This document shows positions 14,939-24,500 of a stretch of DNA of 25,954 nt, piece by piece. Within the stretch, counting starts at the first letter, position 1. The number at the start of each line of letters is the position of its first letter. The DNA is from a virus. Position numbers and translations under genes: made by a program. The DNA lies in IMG/VR virus record IMGVR_UViG_3300020188_000045, positions 1 to 25,954 of that record; one strand, 5' to 3'. Under the pieces are notes generated by a model. It had not been told where the DNA came from and made no database searches. It saw only the letters and a program-made list of their open reading frames with translations.

Positions 14939-15384
14939 TGAGTTGCGATACTAAAGATTTTCGCTTTCCAATGCAGGCGGAAGTTTACTATCCAATTATT
15001 GAGCAGGGTGCATACGGCAATGTAGCTAAGACATGGACGTTTGATAAAGTTATTGTTGGAAACTTTGTGTATGCTGGATCAAACTATAAAGAAGAAATAG
15101 ATATTAATATTGAAGTCCTAAAAGATTCTCTTCTTATTTCTAGAGTAAAAGATGACATTAGAAAGAGTTCTTTTGATGAAACGTTTGGTCTTACGAACAT
15201 TATTTTGACTAACATTAAAGACAAAAACTGTAATGAAATTTATGTTGAGTCTGATGGCCCAAGGGTAGGGAAGTCAACTCTCTTTGAGATTGCTACTTTT
15301 CAACCATTTGTTGGACCATTTGGTAGCGTAGAGTATTACAAAATGATACTTAGAAGATCTGAGAATCAGGGGTTTGATGTATGA
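14938..15384 (+). CDS. Head-completion / head-closure protein (stopper-like)
   Basis: The 148-residue beta-rich protein shows a small-barrel pattern: MQAEVYYPIIEQGAYGNVAKTW, VIVGNFVYAGS, LTNIILTNIKD and FGSVEYYKMILRR. Head-closure (stopper) proteins are of this size and follow the adaptor gene. The ATG overlaps the previous stop by one base (TAATG), and AGGAG at 14926-14930 gives a 7-base spacing. Its own stop overlaps the next gene as ATGA. The role is assigned mostly by position and size; a strong motif is lacking. Confidence 0.55.
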   Translation: MSCDTKDFRFPMQAEVYYPIIEQGAYGNVAKTWTFDKVIVGNFVYAGSNYKEEIDINIEVLKDSLLISRVKDDIRKSSFDETFGLTNIILTNIKDKNCNEIYVESDGPRVGKSTLFEIATFQPFVGPFGSVEYYKMILRRSENQGFDV

Positions 15385-16061
15385 TTAGCGTAACCTTTGA
15401 TCGTAACGGATTATTCAATAAGCAGATGAGAAATCTCGTTGACTATTCTTTTGGCTTCATTGAGGGTGTAGAAAGAGGCAAGACACTATTCTTTGCACAG
15501 CTTGGTGAGGGCACAAAAGAAATTCTAGAACAGTTTATAGATTCTTCTGCTAGGCAAAATCCAGAAGCCTTGCACCACGTTTATGAGTGGTATCAGACTG
15601 GAAGCCCAGAGGGTAGGCTTTTTGATATTGACTACACAATCAGCAACCTCGGTCTTTCTATGATGTCTACCTTTAGACAATCAACATCTATTCGTAATGG
15701 GTCTACCGTTCCTTTTTATAATAAGGCAAGGGTAATGGAAGCTGGAATTTCTGTAAGAATTTCACCAACCAACGCCGAGAGACTTGTATTTGATATTGAC
15801 GGCAATACTATTGCTACACCAAATACTGTTACTGTAGACAATCCTGGTGGATCGTATGTGCAGGGTAGCTTCGGTGCTACTTTTGAGCTGTTCGTAAATA
15901 AATACTTTACCCAGGCAATACTTCAAACAACTGGATTGAATAAAAGATTCGGCAATGTTGTCACATATAACAAAAATCTACAAGCTGGTCTTAAGGTTGG
16001 TAGAAGTGCTGGTGTTGCTGCTGGCTATAGATGGATTACTAGCATGGGAGTAGATAGATAA
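15381..16061 (+). CDS. Neck / tail-completion protein (HK97 gp10-like position)
   Basis: The 226-residue protein starts helical (NKQMRNLVDYSFGFIEGVERGKTLFFAQL and ALHHVYEWYQTGSPEGRLF), followed by beta-rich segments (ARVMEAGISVRISP, TVTVDNPGGSYVQGS). It ends GVAAGYRWITSMGVDR. The size, the EWY and PF motifs, and the position between closure and terminator-like genes resemble neck proteins that join tail to head. It overlaps the upstream gene by four bases (ATGA) and the downstream gene by one base. Assignment as gp10-like is based on order and architecture, so the exact neck role remains uncertain. Confidence 0.55.
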   Translation: MISVTFDRNGLFNKQMRNLVDYSFGFIEGVERGKTLFFAQLGEGTKEILEQFIDSSARQNPEALHHVYEWYQTGSPEGRLFDIDYTISNLGLSMMSTFRQSTSIRNGSTVPFYNKARVMEAGISVRISPTNAERLVFDIDGNTIATPNTVTVDNPGGSYVQGSFGATFELFVNKYFTQAILQTTGLNKRFGNVVTYNKNLQAGLKVGRSAGVAAGYRWITSMGVDR

Positions 16062-16609
16062 TGGCTATAACTTATCCACCAGTTTTGATTAACGAATACC
16101 TTGCCGAAAAGGTCCCACAGAGATTGGCTGGTAAATTTAAGGGTGCATTTAAATTTTTCCCAACAATGCCAACAGACATTAACGCACTCGTAAAATCAAA
16201 CCCCTCTATGGCCAATGATGTCTTCGGAGTATATGACAGAATGTTCAGGCTTAATAGACAAGCTTTCCCACACGTAAAGTGTGAGCAGATGATGCTTTAC
16301 TTATACAAGATGAATAGTGATCCAGAATTATTGCTAGAGACAACACAGGTTATTCAAGATCTTCTAGATAGAAAAGATGAGTCTGCTCAAGAGGTTAATG
16401 CCTGGATATCAGAAAACACAAACAATGCTGGGATGGTAGTCCTCGGCAGCGGTAGACTACAAAGAACATTTAAGCCAGTATTCTTTCATGAAATGAATCT
16501 CTTTTCTCTGGAAGAATCAAGAGACATCGTATCACAACAAACCAATAGAACTTTTATTGCTACAAAGTTAATTATTAATTATGACTACCATGTTCACGAT
16601 TATTCATAA
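16061..16609 (+). CDS. Tail terminator-like protein
   Basis: This 182-residue protein opens MAITYPPVLINEYLAEKV and has FKFFPTMPTDINALV. It contains the compact sequence AFPHVKCEQMMLYLYKMNSD, the helical LLETTQVIQDLLDRKDESAQ and a final strand LIINYDYHVHDYS. Proteins of this pattern precede the tail tube gene in actinobacterial-phage-like genomes (recalled knowledge, moderate certainty). Tail terminators cap the tail tube end that meets the head. GGGAG at 16046-16050 lies upstream, and the previous stop overlaps the ATG. A promoter-bearing gap separates it from the tube gene. Confidence 0.58.
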   Translation: MAITYPPVLINEYLAEKVPQRLAGKFKGAFKFFPTMPTDINALVKSNPSMANDVFGVYDRMFRLNRQAFPHVKCEQMMLYLYKMNSDPELLLETTQVIQDLLDRKDESAQEVNAWISENTNNAGMVVLGSGRLQRTFKPVFFHEMNLFSLEESRDIVSQQTNRTFIATKLIINYDYHVHDYS

Positions 16610-16617
16610 ATGGTGTA

Positions 16618-16623
16618 TATAAT
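16618..16623 (+). promoter_or_regulatory. Putative -10 box for the tail tube gene
   Basis: TATAAT (or the overlapping TATATA at 16616-16621) lies in the 66-base gap before the tube gene. Transcription would start near 16628-16630, giving a leader of about 46 bases, the longest in this window. A GAGGTGA Shine-Dalgarno is at 16663-16669. Confidence 0.5.
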
Positions 16624-16627
16624 AGTA

Positions 16628-16657
16628 ATGAGGAAACACGCCCATATTTCATTATAG
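16628..16657 (+). other. Possible 9-codon leader ORF upstream of the tail tube gene
   Basis: ATG 16628 opens a short frame coding MRKHAHISL and ends at TAG 16655-16657, six bases before the tube gene's Shine-Dalgarno. It sits where transcription may begin, so it could be translated leaderlessly. It may equally be chance; nothing else supports it. Confidence 0.25.
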
Positions 16658-16675
16658 AAAATGAGGTGAAAAATT

Positions 16676-17353
16676 ATGGCATATTCTCGTGGTCAAAGTA
16701 CCAACATTATCGTTGGTGCAGCTGCGCTATTCACTTACGAGGACGGTACGCTGATTGATGACTCTCTTCCAGCATTGGATGAGGATGTTTCTTACAAGAC
16801 AACATTGTCAACAGCACCAAACACCGACGCCTTCCGTAACGTTGGATACACCATGAACGGTCTTGAGATCGTTTTCCAGCCAGACTTCGGTGAGGTCCAG
16901 GTAGACCAGGTTTTGGACGTTGCTAAGCTTTACAAGCAGGGAATGCAGGTTAACCTTAACACTGCTTTCGCTGAGGCAACACTCGAAAACCTTCTATTCT
17001 CACTAGCTGGTAAAGAAGCCGACATCGATGCAAATGGTTCTTCCACTGCTGACGATTTCGACAACACAAAGTGGGCTGGAAACAAGGTATTGAACATGTC
17101 TGCTGGTGACATCGGTGAATGTCCAGTAGAACGTGGTTTGGTAGCCATTGGTCCAGGTACAGGTAACTGTGCAGCTTCAGAATCCATCGAGCGCATCTAC
17201 GTTGCATACCGTGCACTCTCTATCGAGAGCGTTACAGTTTCTGCAAAGCGTGATGAGCCTACTATGTACGAGGTATCGTTCCGCCTTCTTCCAGATGATG
17301 ACACAGCATCATATGGTAAGATCGTTGACCGTACACTATCTCTAATTTCATAG
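16676..17353 (+). CDS. Major tail tube protein
   Basis: The 225-residue protein begins MAYSRGQSTNIIVGAAALFTY and includes YTMNGLEIVFQPDFGEVQVD, LYKQGMQVNLNTAFAEATLENLLFSLAG-type segments, and a closing beta strand set (RALSIESVTVSAKRDEPTMY, EVSFRLLPDDD). This is the usual plan of siphovirus tail tube subunits, which stack as hexamers around the tape measure. Its codons favour AAC, TTC and GAC as in the capsid gene, fitting high expression. GAGGTGA at 16663-16669 supports the ATG. The gene is set off by its own promoter upstream and a strong terminator 15 bases downstream, so it can be transcribed as a single unit. Chaperone and tape measure genes follow in the expected order. Confidence 0.82.
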   Translation: MAYSRGQSTNIIVGAAALFTYEDGTLIDDSLPALDEDVSYKTTLSTAPNTDAFRNVGYTMNGLEIVFQPDFGEVQVDQVLDVAKLYKQGMQVNLNTAFAEATLENLLFSLAGKEADIDANGSSTADDFDNTKWAGNKVLNMSAGDIGECPVERGLVAIGPGTGNCAASESIERIYVAYRALSIESVTVSAKRDEPTMYEVSFRLLPDDDTASYGKIVDRTLSLIS

Positions 17354-17368
17354 TCTAACTAAACACAT

Positions 17369-17406
17369 AATACAGCCCAGGGCCTTGCTCTGGGCTGTAT
17401 TGTTTT
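17369..17406 (+). terminator. Rho-independent terminator after the tail tube gene
   Basis: AATACAGCCCAGGGC (17369-17383) pairs with GCTCTGGGCTGTATT (17387-17401) with a single G-T wobble and a CTT loop, followed by GTTTT. The 15-bp stem makes this a strong terminator. The next -10 box begins 3 bases after the T run. Confidence 0.9.
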
Positions 17407-17408
17407 GG

Positions 17409-17414
17409 TACAAT
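17409..17414 (+). promoter_or_regulatory. Putative extended -10 box for the leaderless long chaperone gene (TGgTACAAT)
   Basis: TACAAT preceded by TG at 17406-17407 ends exactly 6 bases before ATG 17421, the same geometry as at 9069-9081. There is no Shine-Dalgarno, so the transcript would be leaderless. The T run of the terminator overlaps its upstream edge. Confidence 0.55.
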
Positions 17415-17420
17415 GTATTA

Positions 17421-18125
17421 ATGGTAAAAAGAGTTTTTGAGACTGGATATATTAATCTTATTGATGGCACCCTTGTACAGATGGGTCCACTTAAGATTAA
17501 GTTCTATGTAGAGTTCATGTCTTATTTTAATCTAATCAAATTTGCCAAGGGTGATTTTGAGGCTATCTCTGTTCTTTCTGAGTGTGCTACTGTTTGCATG
17601 AAGCAGCACTACCCCGTTGTTCAAACGAGGGCAGATCTAGAAGAGCTTGTAGATATGCCAACCATATACAAAATTCTAGATCTTTGCTCTGGTATTAAAA
17701 TTAATCCAGATAAAGAAGAAAACATAGAAAGTCAGGCTAAAGATAATGCAGAGAAGCAGGGGTCTTGGGAAGACTTTGATCTAGTTGGCTTAGAGGCAGA
17801 AGCATTCCTTGTTGGTAGCTGGAAAAGCTTTGATGATCTAGAATCTTCTATCACTATGCCCGAACTTATAAAGATAATAGAAACCAAAAGAGAAATAGAA
17901 AATAATCAAAGAAAGTTTGACGCTGCACTACAAGGTGTTGACCTAGAAAAAGAAGAAAACAATGGTCGTGATCCTTGGGAAGAAATGAAGGCCAGAGTCT
18001 TCAGCGGTGGACAAAGTAGTGATCCAGATGATATACTTTCACTACAAGGACAAAACGCAGCAAAGGCTGGTTTTGGTATTGGTATGGGTCTTTCTTACGA
18101 ACGGGTAGATCGCAAGAAAGACTAG
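17421..18125 (+). CDS. Long tail assembly chaperone (GT-like), paralogue of the next gene
   Basis: The 234-residue protein has an N-terminal domain (about 10-95: LIDG, PLKI, FM, EC, MKQ, LEELVDMPTIYKI, CSG) that matches the short chaperone encoded at 18169 motif for motif. After a linker comes a second domain with VGSWKSFDDLESSITMPELI (131-150), KFDAALQGVDLEKEE, WEEMKARVFSGG and AAKAGFGIGMGLSYERVD. This corresponds to the T part of lambda gpGT-type chaperones, which recruit tube subunits to the tape measure. It is encoded in a single frame, with no frameshift needed. ATG 17421 is chosen because an upstream in-frame TTG (17385) lies inside the terminator hairpin. A -10 box ends 6 bases upstream and no Shine-Dalgarno is present. 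Confidence 0.75.
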   Translation: MVKRVFETGYINLIDGTLVQMGPLKIKFYVEFMSYFNLIKFAKGDFEAISVLSECATVCMKQHYPVVQTRADLEELVDMPTIYKILDLCSGIKINPDKEENIESQAKDNAEKQGSWEDFDLVGLEAEAFLVGSWKSFDDLESSITMPELIKIIETKREIENNQRKFDAALQGVDLEKEENNGRDPWEEMKARVFSGGQSSDPDDILSLQGQNAAKAGFGIGMGLSYERVDRKKD

Positions 18126-18132
18126 TTTGTGT

Positions 18133-18138
18133 TATAAT
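18133..18138 (+). promoter_or_regulatory. Putative extended -10 box for the short chaperone gene (TGtTATAAT)
   Basis: TATAAT with TG at 18130-18131 lies 7 bases after the long chaperone's stop. Transcription would start near 18145 and include the Shine-Dalgarno AAAGGAG (18151-18157) before ATG 18169. This separate promoter can set the short-form level independently. Confidence 0.62.
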
Positions 18139-18168
18139 TGTATAGTCTCAAAAGGAGAGAAAAAAATA

Positions 18169-18486
18169 ATGGCAACAAATGTAAATGAAGAAAAAACCGT
18201 AAAACTAATCGACGGTCAGGAGATTTCCCTTCGACCACTAAAAATTTCACTACTTAGACCATTCATGCAAAAGTTTGAGCAGATTCAAGAGGTGGTAAAC
18301 GATAATGAGAAATCAATGAGTATTCTTATGGAGTGCGTACAGATTGCTATGAAGCAGTACAAGCCTGAACTAGCTGAAGATCTGACTGCACTTGAAGAGA
18401 TTGTCGATCTACCAACGGTATATCGAATTGTAGAGGAAGCATCTGGAGCTAGAGTCTCCGAAGGTAGCCTCATTAATATGCAATAG
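18169..18486 (+). CDS. Short tail assembly chaperone (G-like), paralogue of the preceding gene
   Basis: The 105-residue protein MATNVNEEKTVKLIDGQEIS... shares LIDG, PLKI, FM, SILMEC, MKQ, LEEIVDLPTVYRI and ASG, in the same order and nearly the same spacing, with residues 10-95 of the upstream protein, but lacks the second domain. It therefore corresponds to the short G form of the lambda G/GT pair, made here from its own gene. ATG 18169 is chosen because a longer in-frame reading from 18127 would run through the -10 box, while AAAGGAG sits 11 bases before this ATG. No slippery heptamer was found near its end, and it stops normally at TAG 18484-18486. The tape measure follows after 14 bases. 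Confidence 0.75.
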   Translation: MATNVNEEKTVKLIDGQEISLRPLKISLLRPFMQKFEQIQEVVNDNEKSMSILMECVQIAMKQYKPELAEDLTALEEIVDLPTVYRIVEEASGARVSEGSLINMQ

Positions 18487-18500
18487 GAGAGTGCCCGTAG

Positions 18501-21500
18501 ATGGCTGACGCACAAGCCAATATTAACGTTAACCTTAATACCTCTGAGGCGTTAGCCAGTCTACGTACTTTGCAGGCTCAGATTTCCACGTTCCATCAAA
18601 CGATGGCAAAGGGAAATGCGACTGCCCTTGCTGATTCTGCTGCAATGCAGAGAAATCTTATCAATAGCATTAATGCTACTGGTAAGTTTTCTGCTACTAT
18701 GCGAACAGTTTCTACCACAACTGAATCGTTTACTCGTGCACTAGAAACAAACAAGCTCTCTATGAGAGAGTATTTCAGGTATGCTGGCGGTGCTTCTAAA
18801 ACATTCGGAAGAATGTTTAGGTCAGAGTTTGATACGATCAATAAGGTTGCCCGTGAAAGAGTAAAGACTCTTCAGACTCAGTATATTAAAATGGGTCGTG
18901 ATGCCAGCGGTGCAATGAAAGCAATGGCTGTTAGGCCATTAGCACTAGACTTAGATAATCTTGCCACTAAGACTGCTATTGCTGCTCAAAGACAGCAATT
19001 GTTTAATCAGTTGCTAAGACAGGGTTCTACAAACCTTCTAAACTTTGGTAAGAACACCCAGTGGGCTGGTCGTCAGCTTATGGTTGGTTTCACCGTCCCT
19101 CTTACTATCTTTGGTACGGTTGCTGCTAAAACATTCATGGACCTAGAAGAACAGGCTATTAGGTTTAAGCGTGTTTACGGTGAGCTATTTACTACCCAGG
19201 CTGAGACAGATCAAATGCTTGAGCAGCTGCAAACACTTGGTAGAGAGTTCACAAAATATGGCGTAGCTCTTAAAGACACCATGGAGATGGCAGCTGATGC
19301 TGCGGCTATGGGTAAGATGGGTGCAGATCTTCTTGCGCAGGTAGGCGAAGCATCCAAGCTAGCTGTCCTTGGTGGGGTAGAGCAAGAAAAAGCACTAGAA
19401 ACAACTATTTCTCTAACTAACGCATTTGGTGTAGCTGCAGATGATTTGTCAAATAAAATTGACTTCTTAAACGCAGTTGAAAACCAAACTGTTGTTAGCA
19501 TTGAAGATCTTACCACGGCTATTCCAAAAGCTGGTCCAGTAGTCAAACAGCTTGGTGGAGATGTTGAGGATCTCGCATTCTTCCTTACCGCCATGAAAGA
19601 GGGTGGAATTAATGCATCAGAGGGTGCTAACGCTCTAAAGTCTGGTTTGGCAAGGATTATTAATCCAACAGATCGAGCATCAGAAATGCTTGCTGGGCTT
19701 GGTATTAACATTAACGGAATTGTAGAAGGTAATGCTGGCGACGTAAAGGGGACTATTGTTGAACTGGCAACTGCCCTAGACACTCTAGACCCTCTCAATA
19801 AAGCAAGAGCTATTGAAGAACTATTCGGTAAGTTCCAGTTTGCTAGAATTTCAACTTTGATGCAAAACGTAATTGGCGAGGGTACACAGGCACAGCGTGT
19901 TCTACAACTAACTCAGGCAAGCACTGAAGAGCTTGCAATCCTAACTGAGCGAGAGCTTAAGCGAGTAGAGGATTCACCACTTTATAAGTTTAAGCAAGCT
20001 TTTGAAGACTTAAAGATTTCTTTGATCCCAATTGGTGAAGCATTCCTTAAAGCAGTGACACCTATTATTGAGTTTGGTGCTAGGCTGCTAGATAAGTTTG
20101 ATGCAATGAATGATGGAGCTAAAAGCTTTGTTGTTGCACTTGTTGCTGGGCTAGGCGTTATTGCCCCGACTCTTCTTATGACCGTTGGTCTTGTTGGTAA
20201 CGGTGTCGCCAACCTAATCAAATTCTTTAGCTGGATGAGTCAAATAGGCAAATCGAGTGCCAATATGACAGAGCTTGGCATGTCTACTCAGTATATGACT
20301 CAGGAACAGCTTGAAGCTAATGCTGTTGCTTCTTCGCTAAATCAGACACACACTACTCTTAGGCAAACATTTACTTCTGAGGCAGCAGCTGTTAATGCAC
20401 TGACCTTATCATACAATAAAGCAATTGCCGCACAAAGAGCATTGCTGGCAAGTGGTGGCGGAGCTAAGGTAGCTAGGGGAGCTAAGCCAGCTGGCATGGC
20501 AACGGGTGGTATCGTAAAGAAGTATGCTAAGGGCGTTACGATGGTCCCTGGTCCAAAGGGGGCTGGTGACGTTGTTCCAGCTATGCTTTCTCCAGGGGAA
20601 GCTGTTATTCCAGTTGAAGAAACTAAGAGATATTTTCCACTAATTCAAGCAATGATTGCTGGAGCTATCCCTGGCTTTGCTAATGGTTTTGATGGAGATT
20701 ACACTAAACTAGCTCAACATCTTGCTGGAAGAAAAACAAATATTACAGCAATGCGAGACTACCTTGCTACTAGCGGTTTAAGTAAGGATTTTTTAAATCA
20801 GCTCGCTAACAGTAAGGCTGGATCTGTAACAAAAATTGGAGATTTGCAAAAGCTAACAAGCAGCTTCATGAAGTCATCTGGCAGCATGGATTTTTCTCAC
20901 ACAAGATCTGCCACAAGAATTAGTCTTTCCGATGCTTCAAAGTTTAGTGGTGCTGCTGGTGCAAGAGCACAAGAAATGATAAAGGCTGGTGGAACAACTG
21001 AAACAACTAACCCAAGAATCTACTCTTCTTGGGGTTTCATGGGCGATAGAGATTTAAATAAAGCATCTGGATCACTGGGTGGTGCAAATCTATCGGCCTA
21101 TGCTGCTGCAACTAAGAATGTTACACCAGAGCAAATGTGGGGTCGTGCGTTCCAAGCTGGCGGTGCAGACATATTTGGTAAAGATTCTCCAGCCATGAAG
21201 GCTTTTGGAAAAGCTTTTCAAGGAGAAATGGATAAAGCTGCAAAAACTTTTGAAAAGGTTTTTGACACAGATGCAAGACTGAATAAAGCTCTTGAGAGAA
21301 ATCCAGCTCTTAAGGCAACAAGCCTAGAAGATATTGAGCGTAAAGCAATGCAAAGGCTTCCAGCTCAGTATAAGGCACAGGTTGCTGGAGTTCAGGCAAA
21401 AGCTTTACAAACTCCAGCCCCAGGTGCAACTGCAGTTAAGTTTAACCCTACAGCCGAGTTGAGACAGCAGCTTGCAAAACTATTTCCAAAGGAAAGCAAG

Positions 21501-24500
21501 TATGTTAGACAGGGTGGGTCTGGAAAGCTTGTTACTGGCGGAATGGCTCTGGGTGTAAATAAATCAGACAGGACTTTGTTTGGAAAGCTAATTGCTAAAG
21601 ATCTCAATGTTAGAGAAGAAGCCATTGCTGCTCAAGAGGAAGATACAAAGGTTGTTAGAAAAGGGACTGAGCAGAAAAAGGATACTGGAAAGAAGGCTGT
21701 TAAGGCTAGCAAGGCATCTGCTAAGGCTGCTCAGACTAGAGTCGTTGATGGTAGAGAGCAGGTTTTCCGAGGCGGTAAATGGGTTGATAAAGTAAGAAGC
21801 GACGCTGCACAAAGAGCAAATCAAGAAAGGGCTGCAAGGACACAAGAAGCAGATCAGAAGAGAGAAGCTCGTAATGCTAGAAGAAGAGAGCTTTATGCCC
21901 AAAGAAAGGCTGCACAGCAAGTTCCAGCCCCAGATGCTGCAGAACAAAGAAGAGCACCTGGCATGGGCGGCGGTGGCAGGATGGGTATCGGTATGGCTGT
22001 TTCTTCAGCTGCTATTGCTGCTTCAATGGCTCCTGGTAAGGTTGGAGAAGTAGGTCAATCTCTTATTATGCCAGCTATTGTTGCTAGCTCATTGTTAATG
22101 CTACCGCCAAAAATTATGGTAGTTGTTGGTGCACTATCTCTTGCTGGATTCTCTATTTATAAAATGGTTGATGCTTTTAAGAGTGCATCAAAAGAAGCTA
22201 TGACTTTGGCAGAAGAGCTTGGGGTAGGTTCTAAGTCTATGGATAGACTGTCAGAGTTTGCTGGAAATGTTACAGCCAGTCAAATTATGAACAAGAGAAG
22301 GGCAGAAGGCTTTGCCCCATATCAGATTCAACCAGGTAAGCAAACATTTGGTTCAGCCTTCTTGGGATCTGAAGCTGGAACAGAACTAAAAGATTCTATA
22401 TCTAAAGCACTTGAGTCACAAGATCTACAGGCAGTACAACAACAAATTGTTAATCAGATGACAACTGCTATTGCTACTGGAGCACTTAACGCAGCACAGG
22501 CAAGAAGCATAGTTTATGAGCTTGGTAAAGAGCTAGGCGATTATTCTTTTGCTATCAATGTTAATGGTAAACTAACTCAGCTAATTGGGCCTAACGGAGA
22601 GAATTTGCTTAATGACCCGCTTGGCGTAAGGCTTGAGATCATGCAAGAGTCTGTTGATGCAGTAGAAAGCTCATTTGAGGCAATCGACGCATCAGGAGTC
22701 GGAGCTAGGCTTGGAACAAAGATAGGTCTCGGTGCGGCTGCAACTGTGGCTGGCGTTTGGGGCGGAGCAGCGATTGGAGCTAAAATTGGTGCTGCTGTTG
22801 GAACTGCCATCACCCCAGGAATTGGAACAGCCATCGGAGTGCTTGCTGGTGCAGCTCTAGGGGTTGGTGTAACCGCAGCTATTAGCGTAGCTGATTTTGA
22901 AAAGATTGGAAACCTTTCTGGTGCCGCTATTGCTAACTCCGTAATGCTTGTTCAGCAAAGGCAGGATATTCTTGATTCTCTTGATATTGAGTATGAAAAG
23001 AGAATTGCGGCAGCGACAGCGGCGGGGGATACTGCTGAAGCAGATAGGTTAACCAACCAATACCTTGAGGAAAGACAGCAGTTCCTTGAACAAACTGGTC
23101 AAGCAATTAGCGATGTAGCTTCTCAGATTGCCAATGCCCCGTCATTCCTCGGCCTGTTTGGGGAAAAGCCAGCAATGCTTGATGCACTAAATGATGCAAT
23201 TAAGATGGCCTATGAAGATAACCCACTTGCTCAAATGATGGCCATGGGTGTTCAAGAACAAATCAAAGACATTGACTTTGGAGCAACAGAAAGAGAAGTA
23301 ACCCTTTCTCTACTTCTTGCTTCAAAGGATATTGACCCAGCAGCACTTAGCGGCTTTTTAGCAACATTCGGCGGTGACACTGCAACAATAGATACTTTTA
23401 TTGACATTACAACCAACCTCGGTGGTGCAGAGGGTGGCAGAGTTCTTCAGGTAATGAATCTTTTTGAAGATGATGTCAATAAGACTCAGTTCCTTGCAGA
23501 TGTAAAAGCTAGGGGTGCAAATGCAGCTGGATTCTTGGATGCATTCCAGCAGATTGCTCAGACAGCAGCGGGTGGTCAGGTAGACCTTCAAGCTTCCCTT
23601 GATTTCTATCTAAATAATCCAGAACTTCTTCAAGATTACGAACAAGATATGCAAAGGCTTAGAGCACAGGCAGCAGCAGGACCAATATCTCAGGACTTTA
23701 TTATTAACTATATTGGAGAAAACGTTGCGGATATTATTGCCACAGATCAGGCATATTTTGATTCCCTTGACCCAGTTCAGCAGGTAACGTATATTCAAAC
23801 TGTTAGAACCATTTATGAAACATATGGAGAAAACTTTAGAGAAACTCCAGCCTTTGTTTCTTGGAGAAGAAGCCAGCCTTCTAGTGTTCCAGATGAAGGA
23901 TTCTTTACCCAGTCAGCTAATCAGCTGACACAGGCACCAGCCCTAGCACCTGGAGGAGCAGAAGAGCTTGCCCCAGAACCACAGGGCGGAGGCTCAAAAG
24001 ATCAGTCTAGCATTCTTGACGATGTTCTCAAGAAACTTCGTGATTATAGAGATCTTCAGGTAGGTATTCTAAAGGGCTGGAAGAATATTTCTACTAAGCT
24101 TGAAGAGCTTTTTGGTGGAGATGCTGGTATTTCTGGATTCCGTGGACTCTCACAACAGATGAGAGATATTGGACTCGGTGAAAATTTCATTGAGATGATT
24201 GTTGGAATGAGTCCAGAAGACTACGAGAAGTATAAGGACTCTTTGTTTGTATTTGATGACAAGGGTAATCTTGCTGGCATTACCACAGAAGCTAGAGCAT
24301 TAGCTAAAGCATTAGATGCGATCACTCTTGGAGAGTTCCAAAACGAACAAGAATCAACCCTTATTAGTATGCAAAAGCAGGTTGCTGCAGCTAGAAAACT
24401 TGTTTCTGCTGGACTTGACTGGTCACAAGCTTACGAGATGGCTGCAGATGCAGGACTTGCCGCTGCTATTGTTGCGGAGCAAAATCTCAATAATATTCGT

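Noticed and set aside
17385-17420. TTG start at 17385 giving a longer chaperone
   Set aside because: It lies inside the terminator hairpin and upstream of the -10 box; residues added (LWAVLFWYNVL) are unlike relatives.
18127-18168. Upstream in-frame start for the short chaperone
   Set aside because: The extra codons run through the TATAAT box and Shine-Dalgarno; ATG 18169 is correctly placed after AAAGGAG.
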